A DNA stretch of 46,152 nucleotides from an uncultured Victivallales bacterium. Its GTDB lineage: Bacteria > Verrucomicrobiota > Lentisphaeria > Victivallales > UBA1829. The DNA lies in contig CALXRI010000024.1 in the NCBI GenBank assembly GCA_944390795.1, positions 1 to 46,152 of the forward strand, read 5' to 3'. The notes beneath the pieces are model-generated. The model was given only the letters and a program-made list of their open reading frames with translations, was not told the DNA's origin and did not search any database. Below, in pieces: positions 39,021 through 46,152 of this stretch (the stretch's first letter is position 1; every line of letters begins with the position of its first letter). Both the position numbers and the translations under genes were made by a program.

Positions 39021-39803
39021 ATGACGAAGAAAGCGTTTGCCATCGCCTGTCATCCGGATGATCTTGAATTCGGCATGATGGGCACGATGATGCTCTTGAA
39101 GGACGCGGGCTATGAGGTACACTACATGAACGTCTCAAACGGGTCGCTCGGAACGGATCATCATGATTATCAGACGATCGTCCGGACGCGCCGCGAGGAG
39201 GCGATGAACTCCGCAAAGCTCGTCGGAGCGATCTTCCATGAGAGCATCTGCGACGACATCGAGGTGTTCTACAACTACGAGAATCTGGCGAAACTCGTTC
39301 CGGTCGTCCGCGAGGTCGAACCTGAGATCATCCTCACGCAGGGACCCTACGACTACATGGAGGATCATGTCAATGCCGGGCGTCTCGCCGTCACCGCCGC
39401 CTTCTGCCGCGGCATGGTGAACATGAAGTGCGCGCCGACGGCGAAGCCGACCCTTCAGAATGTTGCGGTCTATCACTGCATGCCGCACAGCATCACGGAT
39501 CAGCTGCGCCGCCCGGTCGAGGCGGATTTCTATGTGAACATCGCCTCCAAGATGGAGATCAAGCGTCAGGCGCTCGGCTGCCACAAGAGCCAGAAGGAGT
39601 GGCTCGACATCAGCCAGGGCATGGACGCTTACATCAAGGACATGGAGAACCGCGCCGCGATCTTCGGAAAACAGTCCGGCGTATTTGAGTTTGCCGAGGG
39701 ATGGGTTCAGCACAATCCGCTGGGATTCGGCCCGGAGGACTTCAATCCGCTGGCCGTTGCGCTCAAGGATTTCGTGAAGCTCATGCCGCACGCAATCCGC
39801 TGA
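39021..39803 (+). CDS. PIG-L (LmbE-like) zinc deacetylase
   Basis: A 260-residue enzyme with the family signature CHPDDLEFG (H11, D13, D14) and a later zinc histidine in MEDHVNAG (H116). The RTRREEAMN helix (56-64) is also conserved. Members remove N-acetyl groups from GlcNAc-type or GlcNAc-inositol substrates. I chose ATG 39021, 2 bases after the NagB-like stop; a frame from 38997 overlaps that gene. It is the last gene of the operon, followed by a strong terminator. Confidence 0.92.
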   Translation: MTKKAFAIACHPDDLEFGMMGTMMLLKDAGYEVHYMNVSNGSLGTDHHDYQTIVRTRREEAMNSAKLVGAIFHESICDDIEVFYNYENLAKLVPVVREVEPEIILTQGPYDYMEDHVNAGRLAVTAAFCRGMVNMKCAPTAKPTLQNVAVYHCMPHSITDQLRRPVEADFYVNIASKMEIKRQALGCHKSQKEWLDISQGMDAYIKDMENRAAIFGKQSGVFEFAEGWVQHNPLGFGPEDFNPLAVALKDFVKLMPHAIR

Positions 39804-39825
39804 CAAAAGGAAAACGCGGATATTG

Positions 39826-39865
39826 AACGGGGAACGTCCGGAAACGGGCTGTTCCCCGTTTTTTT
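39826..39865 (+). terminator. Terminator of the amino-sugar-like operon
   Basis: AACGGGGAAC (39826-39835) pairs perfectly with GTTCCCCGTT (39851-39860), followed by five T. The hairpin-mosaic repeats start 5 bases later. Confidence 0.9.
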
Positions 39866-39870
39866 GTAAC

Positions 39871-40289
39871 GGAAGAATGCAGGAGCATTCTTCCGTCATT
39901 AAAAAAAATTGCGGAAGCAATTTTGATTCGTGCAGGACTTTCAGTCCTGCCGCGGTCCAGCTGCGCAAGCTGGTCGCCGGAGGCGAAATCTCCCCCGGCG
40001 GCGGTTCCACCCGCTTAAGGACGAGAAGCGAAGCTTCGAGAGCCGCCGGCACAGCGCGTGACCGCTGGGAATGATCCGGAGCTCTCGTGAATAATGAGTA
40101 TTAAAGAGCCGAAAGAATGATTGTGCATTCTTCCGACTCCATGGATAAGCCCGGAGCTCTCGAACTTTTCCAGCAGAAAAGTTCTCGTCACTGAGCGGTT
40201 TGAACCGCTACGGGCGGGGGATTTCGTGCTCCGCACGACCAGCGTTTCGCCGCTGGATCACGCCAAGGGCCAACGGCCCTTGACCCCGA
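39871..40289 (+). repeat. Hairpin-mosaic repeat, copy 1
   Basis: A 419-bp unit made of consecutive short hairpins. Clear ones (arm length, loop): 39871-39894 (10, AGGA), 39905-39924 (8, GGAA), 39932-39950 (8, TTC), 39957-39973 (6, GCGCA), 39974-39986 (5, GGA), 40001-40014 (4), 40025-40037 (5, GAA), 40052-40067 (5), 40113-40132 (7), 40162-40184 (9, CAGCA), 40194-40209 (7, TG), 40224-40238 (6, TCC), 40239-40256 (6), 40264-40282 (8, AAC). A longer-range stem pairs 40037-40043 with 40081-40087. About half of all bases lie in perfect arms. There is no transposase, no CRISPR-like spacer pattern and no convincing gene. Confidence 0.9.
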
Positions 40290-40705
40290 GAAGAATGCTC
40301 ACGCATTCTTCCGTCATTAAAAAAATTGCGGGAGCAATTTTGATTCGTGCAGGACTTTCAGTCCTGCCGCGGTCCAGCTGCGCAAGCTGGTCGCCGGAGG
40401 CGAAATCTCCCCCGGCGGCGGTTCCACCCGCTTAAGGACGAGAAGCGAAGCTTCGAGAGCCGCCGGCACAGCGCGTGACCGCTGGGAATGATCCGGAGCT
40501 CTCGTGAATAATGAGTATTAAAGAGCAGAAAGAATGATTGTGCATTCTTCCGACTCCATGGATAAGCCCGGAGCTCTCGAACTTTTCGGCACGAAAAGTT
40601 CTCGTCACTGAGCGGTTTGAACCGCTCCGGGCGGGGGATTTCGTGCTCCGCACGACCAGCGTTTCGCCACTGGATCACGCCAAGGGCCAACGGCCCTTGA
40701 TCCCG
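40290..40705 (+). repeat. Hairpin-mosaic repeat, copy 2 (tandem)
   Basis: A direct copy of 39871-40289, nearly identical over 416 bp. Differences cluster in hairpin loops: first hairpin loop TCAC (40299-40302) instead of AGGA; second loop GGGA instead of GGAA. The hairpin near 40580-40602 has loop GCA with one extra C-G pair in the arms instead of loop CAGCA. One arm base is changed near 40668 (CACTGG for CGCTGG). Confidence 0.9.
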
Positions 40706-40728
40706 GGAAAAATGCAGCGCATTTTTCC
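40706..40728 (+). repeat. First hairpin of a truncated third unit
   Basis: GGAAAAATGC (40706-40715), loop AGC, GCATTTTTCC (40719-40728). Both arms differ from the corresponding hairpin in copies 1 and 2 (GAAGAATGC) in a paired way. It ends 13 bases from the stop of the convergent membrane-protein gene. Confidence 0.75.
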
Positions 40729-40741
40729 GTTATCTTCTTTC

Positions 40742-42454
40742 TCAATACGCCGGAACGGAAGTTCTCCGGAATCTCTCCCCGTTTTCCACGTCCGGTTCCA
40801 GCTCAAAGTTATGTCCGTCGGAAGCATAGCGGTATGGCTTCCTCGTATCCGGATACACAGGAAGCGCATCCAGATATTCCGGGACAAGCTTCTCCAATGA
40901 AGCCGGATAGGCGCCATGTTCGCTCCGGTAAAGTTTCAATGCCGCGGCAAGAATGTTGAGCGCCTGGCCCCGCTGGTAAACAAGGGCGGTATTTTGATAG
41001 GAATCGGGAATCTTCGGATCCCACTCTCCAGTTTCAGTAGCTGTTTCCATCTGTCTCAAAAGGGACTGAAGCGCAAGATGTGTATCAATCTCCTGCGCGT
41101 TTTTCGCAAGGAGCATCGGATAGGCAAAGCGGGCATTTTTCCAGCTCAGGGAACGCATGGCGGCAAGAAAATATCCGGTCTCGTCCGGGAGATTGAGGGA
41201 ACGGGAACGCAGCAGGGAAAGCAATTCACGGTAAAAGGGAGCGTATTCCTTCCCGTCCGGCCCCAGCGAAACCGCCGCAGGAGTAAGGATGCAGTAAACA
41301 GCATTCAGAACCAGCTCCGAAATAAGCCAGGTCTGCCGGGGCATGTTTTTCAACATGCGCAGACACACTTCCAGCTCGGGAAGAATCTTCTCCGTCTGTC
41401 CTGTTTCCCGGAAAAGCGCGGCACGGCCCGCGCGGTTCCTCACATACGAGCGGAAGTTGTTCAAGATCGGTACGGCATCCACTGGATTCTTCTCGAACGG
41501 AGCCAGTGCCGCAGCTTCAGCGGCCAGCAGCGCCTCAAAATCAGGAGACTGGAAAAGTTTCAGAGTCTCACGCCGGTTTTTCTCCGGAATCAAGCGGCCC
41601 GCAGAGGCCGTTTCCTGTTGATTTTTTCTCGGAAGCAATTTTGCGGCAGGAGCTTCATGCCAGGAATAAATGCCTTCAAACGGAAGAGAAAATTCGGGAT
41701 GGCGCTTGTAAAATTCACTCACCGGCTTCAGAAGTCTCTCTGTTTCCGGAGACAATTTCCAATCAAGAGTGTCCGGCACGACGCCGTTTGCCAGAGCCTT
41801 CTTTTCCGCTCCGGAAGCATACAGCTGAGCAGAAGCCAGCGCAGCAAGCCAGCACGCAAGGCAGCAGAGTCCGGGCAGAACACTCATGCCGAGGAGAACC
41901 TTCCATCCTGTGCGGTCGGAAAAGCAAGTCCGGACACTCCATGCGCACAGCAGAACAAGCAGAAAAAGAAAAGTTCCCAGAATACCGCTTGAAATAGTGC
42001 AGACCGGGGAGAAATTCCCGATCATGCACAGAAAAGCAATCATCCCGTAAACAGCAGGAGCAAGGCAGACGGAAACAAGTCCCGCACACAGCAGGATTCC
42101 CCACAATGCGTGCCATGGACTGCCGGCAGTTCTCCGGCAGTTGAAGGCACTCAGATAGAAAATGGGCACGGTCAGAAGCATACAGACAGCGATCCAGCGG
42201 ATCAGGGAATCCCCCATCAATGCCGACATGTTCAATTTTGCAAACTCATTATTCCATCCGAGCAGGAGTTCCTGAGCGCCTCTCATATCGCACAGCAGAA
42301 AGAGGAGAAGCGGAAGCGCGCACAAGACGGCGATTCCAAGTCCGATGAAAAAACGTTTCACCAAAAGAGTCCGGTCGGGAACGGCTCCTGCAAAAAAGCC
42401 GCAGCACAATGCGCCAATCATCAGAACAGCATACAAAACCGCATACCAGAACAT
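40742..42454 (-). CDS. Membrane protein with soluble C-terminal domain, flanked by inverted repeats
   Basis: A 570-residue protein of unknown family. The first about 215 residues hold six or seven transmembrane segments (e.g. FFIGLGIAVLCALPLLLFLL, ILGTFLFLLVLLCAWSV). The soluble remainder is mostly helical, with an ERLLKPVSEFYKRHPEF start. The end (LNILAAALKLYRSEHGAYPASLEKLVPEYLDALPVYP) resembles the small periplasmic pattern seen in pseudopilin-like proteins. GGAGG lies 7 bases before the ATG. The gene is bracketed by hairpin-mosaic repeats in opposite orientation (40290-40728 and 42611-43047). No function is assigned. Confidence 0.85.
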   Translation of the reverse strand: MFWYAVLYAVLMIGALCCGFFAGAVPDRTLLVKRFFIGLGIAVLCALPLLLFLLCDMRGAQELLLGWNNEFAKLNMSALMGDSLIRWIAVCMLLTVPIFYLSAFNCRRTAGSPWHALWGILLCAGLVSVCLAPAVYGMIAFLCMIGNFSPVCTISSGILGTFLFLLVLLCAWSVRTCFSDRTGWKVLLGMSVLPGLCCLACWLAALASAQLYASGAEKKALANGVVPDTLDWKLSPETERLLKPVSEFYKRHPEFSLPFEGIYSWHEAPAAKLLPRKNQQETASAGRLIPEKNRRETLKLFQSPDFEALLAAEAAALAPFEKNPVDAVPILNNFRSYVRNRAGRAALFRETGQTEKILPELEVCLRMLKNMPRQTWLISELVLNAVYCILTPAAVSLGPDGKEYAPFYRELLSLLRSRSLNLPDETGYFLAAMRSLSWKNARFAYPMLLAKNAQEIDTHLALQSLLRQMETATETGEWDPKIPDSYQNTALVYQRGQALNILAAALKLYRSEHGAYPASLEKLVPEYLDALPVYPDTRKPYRYASDGHNFELEPDVENGERFRRTSVPAY

Positions 42455-42610
42455 TTTTCCCCTCCTTTTTCTGCGATATCGGCATAATACCGGAATTGTC
42501 TGTCACCGAAAATAGCATAAAAACGGGAGAAAATCAAGAATATCAAAGGACTGAGCCGCACAATATTATACTGTTTAAAGGACATTGAACTTTGGCATGA
42601 TCCAGCGACG

Positions 42611-43047
42611 GAAGAATGCAACGCATTCTTCTCGGGGTCAAGGGCCATCCGGCCCTTGGCGTGATCCAGCGGCGAAACGCTGGTCGTGCACGGCACGAAA
42701 TCACCGCCCGGATCGGTTCAAACCGCTCAGTGACGAGAACTTTTCCAGCAGAAAAGTTCGAGAGCTCCGGGCTTATCCATGGAGTCGGAAGAATGCACAA
42801 GCATTCTTTCGGCTCTTTAATACTCATTATTCACGAGAGCTCCGGATCATTCCCTGCGGTCATGCGCTGTGCCGGCGGCTCTCGAAGCTTCGCTTCTCGT
42901 CCTTAAGCGGGTGGAACCGCCGCCGGGGGAGATTTCGCCTCCGGCGACCAGCTTGCGCAGCTGGACCGCGGCAGGACTGAAAGTCCTGCACGAATCAAAA
43001 TTGCTCCCGCAATTTTTTTAATGACGGAAGAAGGCAACGCATTCTTC
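42611..43047 (-). repeat. Hairpin-mosaic repeat, copy 3 (inverted)
   Basis: An inverted full copy of the unit, with a first-type hairpin at each end (42611-42631 and 43027-43047). Arms match copies 1 and 2, but loops differ. The AAGGGCC hairpin has loop ATCC, the GTGC hairpin has loop ACG, and the hairpin at 42735-42757 keeps loop CAGCA on the plus strand although the whole copy is inverted, so that loop is flipped relative to copy 1. The GAATGC-ACAA-GCATTC hairpin near 42791 is perfect here but imperfect in copies 1 and 2. Confidence 0.88.
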
Positions 43048-43129
43048 TCGGGGTCAAGGGTCGCTGACCCTTGCGCGGCAGGACTGAAAGGCCTGCACGA
43101 ATCATAATTGCTTCCGCAATTTTTTTAAT
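43048..43129 (-). repeat. Hairpin-mosaic repeat, copy 4 (internally deleted)
   Basis: Keeps only the first-end AAGGG hairpin (here AAGGGTC-GCT-GACCCTT, a compensated stem), the GCAGG hairpin (one arm mismatch) and the AATTGC hairpin (loop TTCC). About 330 internal bases of the unit are missing. Its final TTTTTTTAAT reads into the stop codon of miaA. Confidence 0.82.
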
Positions 43130-44126
43130 CGCTGCTGCGCGGCCCGTAAAAGGTCTCAGAGAGTTTGAAGGCGGGTTCGGGCAGAGTTTTTCCCTCGAGG
43201 AAATCGCGCGACAGCGCAAGCGCCTGCTCGAATTCCGTCTCCCGGAACCAGTGGATCGCAATGCCGTTGCGTTCCATGTTGCGGAACCAGGAATCCTGAC
43301 GCTTGGCAAACTGGCGAATCCGGATCAGAAGCTGATCGCGCATCTCCTGAAACGAAAGCTTCCCCTGAAGATGAAGCGCCATGTAGCGGTATTCGAGCCC
43401 GAAAAATTCGAGCCGTTCCCAGCTGACCCCCTTTTCATCGTGAAGATGCCGCGCCTCGTCGAGCATTCCGGAAGCGAACCGCTCGTCCAGACGCTTCTCA
43501 ATCCGGCAATGAATTTCCGCACGGTCGCGCAGAACGCCCGTCACAAGAAAACGCCATTTCCCCGACGGCGCATTCGCATTGGAAAGCAACGCTTCATCCG
43601 GCGGCAGCGTCAACATCTCAATCCGCCGGATCAATCGCGTCCGATTCTCCGGCTCTCGAAGCAGGATCTCGGAAGCTGGCTCCAGCACGCGGAGCTTTTC
43701 GCGCAGTCCCTCCGTGGAAAGAGCCCGGAGCGCGGCGCGCCGCACAGGATCCGGCGCCCCTCCCTGAAGCGAATAGTTGTGCAGAATCGCATCCAGATAC
43801 AGCGCACTGCCGCCAACCAGCACAGGGACATGTCCCTCCGCATGAATCTTTTCCACGGCATTGCGGCAGTCACGCATGAACTCCGCCAGATTGTAAGGAT
43901 GATCCGGTTCTGCAATATCAATCAGGTGATGCCCGACCGTCTCCCCCGACGGAAGCGTGTATTCGGCAATGTCCTTCCCGCTTCCGATATCAAGTCCGCG
44001 GTAAAGCTGGCGGGAGTCGACGCTGACAATCTCACCTCCGATCCGGGAGGCGAGACGCACGCCGAACGCGGTTTTCCCGGATGCCGTGGGCCCGAGAATC
44101 ACAATCACTTTTCCGTCATCATTCAT
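43125..44126 (-). CDS. miaA: tRNA dimethylallyltransferase
   Basis: Adds a dimethylallyl group to A37 of tRNAs reading UNN codons, making the substrate for MiaB (3686-5026). The P-loop GPTASGKT is at residues 12-19, followed by VSVDSRQLYRGLDIGSGK, the tRNA-binding signature. The start is ATG 44126, just after an AAAAAAGGCCTTTTTT palindrome (44129-44144) that contains the only AGG; the frame to 44159 adds 11 unsupported residues. The length of 333 is near normal (about 300-320). The stop codon TAA is shared with the T-run of repeat copy 4, so the C-terminus may have been trimmed or set by the repeat. Confidence 0.95.
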   Translation of the reverse strand: MNDDGKVIVILGPTASGKTAFGVRLASRIGGEIVSVDSRQLYRGLDIGSGKDIAEYTLPSGETVGHHLIDIAEPDHPYNLAEFMRDCRNAVEKIHAEGHVPVLVGGSALYLDAILHNYSLQGGAPDPVRRAALRALSTEGLREKLRVLEPASEILLREPENRTRLIRRIEMLTLPPDEALLSNANAPSGKWRFLVTGVLRDRAEIHCRIEKRLDERFASGMLDEARHLHDEKGVSWERLEFFGLEYRYMALHLQGKLSFQEMRDQLLIRIRQFAKRQDSWFRNMERNGIAIHWFRETEFEQALALSRDFLEGKTLPEPAFKLSETFYGPRSSD

Positions 44127-44270
44127 AAAAAAAAGGCCTTTTTTCAAAAAAAAATGCAAAAATCATTGTCCAAGGGCGTAAATATAACGCTTGTCTGCTG
44201 GTAATCATGCGGTTTTGGCGTTAAATTATAGAAATTTTTCAAAATTTTAAAACCGAGAGCAGAAACAAAT

Positions 44271-45116
44271 ATGGAAATGCAGAATACAATCGGAAGCGAG
44301 GCCGCAATCAGCGGAATCGCGCTCCATACGGGGCTCCGCGTCCATCTGCGCATGAAACCGGCTCCGGAAAATACGGGAATTGTGTTCCGGAGAACCGACA
44401 TGCCCGGCTCGCCGGAGGTCAGAGCCTTTGCCCCCAATGTCATCGACGTCCGCCGCGCCACGACGATTGCCGCACCATCCAAGGCATATGTCGTCACGGT
44501 GGAGCACATCATGGCGGCGCTTCATGCGGCGCGCGTGGACAATGTCTACGTGGAAATGGACAACGCCGAACCCCCGATCGCAGACGGCAGCGCGGGACCT
44601 TATTTCAAAATGATCCGCGAAGCCGGAATCCGGGAGCAGAATGCGCCCGCGAAGATCTGGACCGCCAAGGCGCCGCTCTATGTCGAGAACGGCGCAACGA
44701 CAATGGTCGTCCTGCCGTCGGACGTTTTCCGGATCTCCTGCACCGTGGCCTTCGGGGAAACAGCTCTTGACACGCAGTTCCATTCTCTGGAAATCACGCC
44801 GGAAAGCTTTGAAAAGGAGCTCGGCCCGTGCCGGACATTCGCGGCCTACCGCGACCTCGCACAGCTGATTGCGGCGGGACTCGCCAAAGGCGGCAGCCTC
44901 GACAATGCGGTAATCCTTCATGACGGCGCCATCATCAGCAACGACGGACTGCGTTTCCCGAATGAACTGGTCAGGCATAAAATCATGGACATGATCGGCG
45001 ATCTTTTCCTCACGGGGAAACGGGTCCGCGCCCATGTCATTGCAATCAAACCCGGTCATCCCACGAATGTGCAGCTTGCCAAAACCATGCTCGCAGCGGA
45101 TACCGTAGGAAAATAA
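44271..45116 (+). CDS. lpxC: UDP-3-O-acyl-N-acetylglucosamine deacetylase
   Basis: Zinc enzyme of the committed step of lipid A synthesis. Zinc ligands are H79 (VEHIMAAL), H236 and D240 (RHKIMDMIGD); E78 is the base and H263 (GHPTN) assists. The length of 281 is slightly short against about 300. It implies a Gram-negative outer membrane with lipid A. The double fabZ gene starts 15 bases downstream; in some phyla the two are fused, here they are separate. Confidence 0.96.
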   Translation: MEMQNTIGSEAAISGIALHTGLRVHLRMKPAPENTGIVFRRTDMPGSPEVRAFAPNVIDVRRATTIAAPSKAYVVTVEHIMAALHAARVDNVYVEMDNAEPPIADGSAGPYFKMIREAGIREQNAPAKIWTAKAPLYVENGATTMVVLPSDVFRISCTVAFGETALDTQFHSLEITPESFEKELGPCRTFAAYRDLAQLIAAGLAKGGSLDNAVILHDGAIISNDGLRFPNELVRHKIMDMIGDLFLTGKRVRAHVIAIKPGHPTNVQLAKTMLAADTVGK

Positions 45117-45131
45117 AGAAAGGAAAAAGCC

Positions 45132-46052
45132 ATGTCTGGAGAAATGATCGGCGTTTCCGCCCTCCGGGAAATTCTTCCCTGCCGTCCCTCCATGCTCCTG
45201 CTCGACCGCGTCTTCGTGGAGAGTGAAAACAAACTTGTGGGACTCAAATCCGTCACGATGAACGAACCCTGCTTCATGGGCCATTTCCCCGGCCATCCGA
45301 TCCTGCCCGGCGTGCTTCAGGTCGAGGCGATCGCACAGCTTGCCGAGGTCGGACTCTGGAAACGCCTCGATCCGGAACGCAAGGGCGACTTCTACATCAA
45401 GGAACTCCACAAAATCAAATTCCGCCGCCCGAACAATCCCGGAGACCGCCTCGTGATCGAGGTGGAACTCTGCAATGTCGGAACGGACAGCGCGGAATTC
45501 AAGGCGACCGTCCGGAACAACTCCGGCGTGGCCTGCAACGCCAACGGCGTCGTAGCAATCCGTCCGAAGGTTGCCGCAGCAGAACCGATCATGCCATACA
45601 ACGAGTTCGACAAAGGCGAAAACAGCGTCATGAGCGTCAACCAGATCATGGAGCTGATTCCGCACCGCTATCCCTTCCTGTTCGTCGATTACGTTTCCAA
45701 AATCGAGGGCAGCCATGTGACCGGTGTCAAGAACACTGCGGAAAGCGAACCGATCTTCCGCCAGTACAAAGACGGTTACACGGTTCTCATGGGCGCGGTC
45801 CAGGCGGAAATCATCGCGCAGGTCGGTGCAATCTACATGCTCTCACATGAGAACAACAAAGGCAAGATCGCCTACTTCATGGGCATTGACAAATCCGAAA
45901 TGTTCGCTCCGGTCTTCCCCGGCGACCAGCTCCGCCTTGAAGTGGACATCCCCGACGGAAAATCAAAATTCGGCAAGGGGGAAGGCTACATGTATGTCGG
46001 CGAAAAGCTCGCCTCGCATACCTCCATGCTCTTTGCCATCGTCGATCCCTGA
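45132..46052 (+). CDS. fabZ: Tandem double-hotdog FabZ-type dehydratase
   Basis: A 306-residue protein, twice the length of a normal FabZ. The first hotdog domain (about 1-150) is complete: GHFPGHP with catalytic H51, and VLQVEAIAQLA with E65. The second (about 165-306; MELIPHRYPFLFVDYV) keeps the glutamate E226 in AVQAEIIAQ but has Y212 where the catalytic His should be, and lacks the GHFPGHP motif. Only one half should be catalytic. It dehydrates 3-hydroxyacyl-ACP, probably feeding both fatty acid and lipid A acyl chains. AAAGGAAAAAGCC precedes the ATG. Confidence 0.93.
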   Translation: MSGEMIGVSALREILPCRPSMLLLDRVFVESENKLVGLKSVTMNEPCFMGHFPGHPILPGVLQVEAIAQLAEVGLWKRLDPERKGDFYIKELHKIKFRRPNNPGDRLVIEVELCNVGTDSAEFKATVRNNSGVACNANGVVAIRPKVAAAEPIMPYNEFDKGENSVMSVNQIMELIPHRYPFLFVDYVSKIEGSHVTGVKNTAESEPIFRQYKDGYTVLMGAVQAEIIAQVGAIYMLSHENNKGKIAYFMGIDKSEMFAPVFPGDQLRLEVDIPDGKSKFGKGEGYMYVGEKLASHTSMLFAIVDP

Positions 46053-46102
46053 CCGCGGATTCCGCAATCACGGACACAGAAGATAGTGTGTCAAAAATCA
46101 AG

Positions 46103-46143
46103 CCCCTTTCGCAGATTATTTGGAAAATTTTCATTGAAAGGGG
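46103..46143 (+). promoter_or_regulatory. Possible Shine-Dalgarno-sequestering hairpin
   Basis: CCCCTTTC (46103-46110) is the exact complement of GAAAGGGG (46136-46143), which is the ribosome binding site for the ATG at 46148. Pairing would hide that site. The 25-base loop itself contains a GAAAATTTTC palindrome. Confidence 0.4.
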
Positions 46144-46147
46144 TATT

Positions 46148-46152
46148 ATGAA
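46148..46152 (+). CDS. Start of a gene cut by the window edge
   Basis: ATG at 46148 lies 4 bases after GAAAGGGG. Only the first codon and part of the second are present. By position after lpxC and fabZ it could be lpxA, but nothing in the sequence here shows it. Confidence 0.35.

Noticed and set aside
39871-40728. CRISPR array
   Set aside because: Repeats are hairpins of many different sequences without equal-length unique spacers, and no cas gene is present.
40015-42980. Short open frames repeated in the hairpin-mosaic copies (about 70-130 codons, two overlapping frames)
   Set aside because: The frames recur only because the DNA repeats. They have no ribosome binding site, the same unit is open in two overlapping frames, and their translations cross the hairpins without protein-like pattern.
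40290-43047. Classical insertion sequence or composite transposon
   Set aside because: The enclosed gene is a polytopic membrane protein, no transposase motif is seen and no target-site duplication could be identified.
44129-44144. AAAAAAGGCCTTTTTT palindrome as a terminator
   Set aside because: It lies inside the miaA leader next to its start codon; the A/T stem is weak and no transcript is expected to end there.

Overview
The window looks like a chromosomal segment of a Lentisphaerota (Victivallis-like) bacterium. This is inferred from gene content: a prepilin-like protein ending in an H-X9-DG motif, two DUF4838 proteins, many secreted or cytoplasmic glycan-active proteins each with its own one-component regulator, and a Gram-negative lipid A gene (lpxC) next to a double-length fabZ. 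No rRNA gene is present to confirm the phylum.

Layout. 1-1490: the 3' part of a large serine recombinase, a small HTH protein and a terminator, then an AT-rich gap and tRNA-Ala(GGC) on the minus strand. 2177-6254: PstS-like binding protein and bioD on plus, then the convergent proB-miaB operon on minus. 6350-8282: an AraC regulator divergent from a GH16 enzyme. 8380-18263: a six-gene minus-strand operon (GntR-type regulator, prepilin-like protein, giant secreted protein, small LamG-like protein, CE7 esterase, secreted DUF4838 protein). 18452-25482: a LacI regulator with a cytoplasmic glycosidase-like protein and a small secreted protein, then a TIM-barrel-like protein (minus) and a second DUF4838 protein (plus). 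25582-33104: K+/H+ antiporter, FHA membrane protein, ftsH, DUF167 protein, mnmA and a BrkB-family protein. 33088-39865: an AraC regulator divergent from a five-gene operon (DegT aminotransferase, Gfo/Idh oxidoreductase, ceramidase-like protein, NagB-like protein, PIG-L deacetylase) that reads like an amino-sugar or amino-cyclitol pathway. 43125-46152: miaA, lpxC, double fabZ and the first codons of a further gene.

The most unusual part is 39871-43129. A repeat of about 418 bp, made almost wholly of about 15 short perfect hairpins, occurs twice in tandem and once inverted. An internally deleted fourth copy abuts the stop codon of miaA. The tandem and inverted copies flank one membrane-protein gene. 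Between copies, hairpin arms are kept while several 3-5 base loops are replaced or inverted, and some arms change in a compensatory way. I do not recognise this as a named element family.

The glycan genes fit a saccharide-scavenging lifestyle: each cluster has a sensor-regulator, usually at a divergent promoter with visible operator-like repeats, and encodes secreted and cytoplasmic enzymes. Substrates cannot be read from sequence alone.
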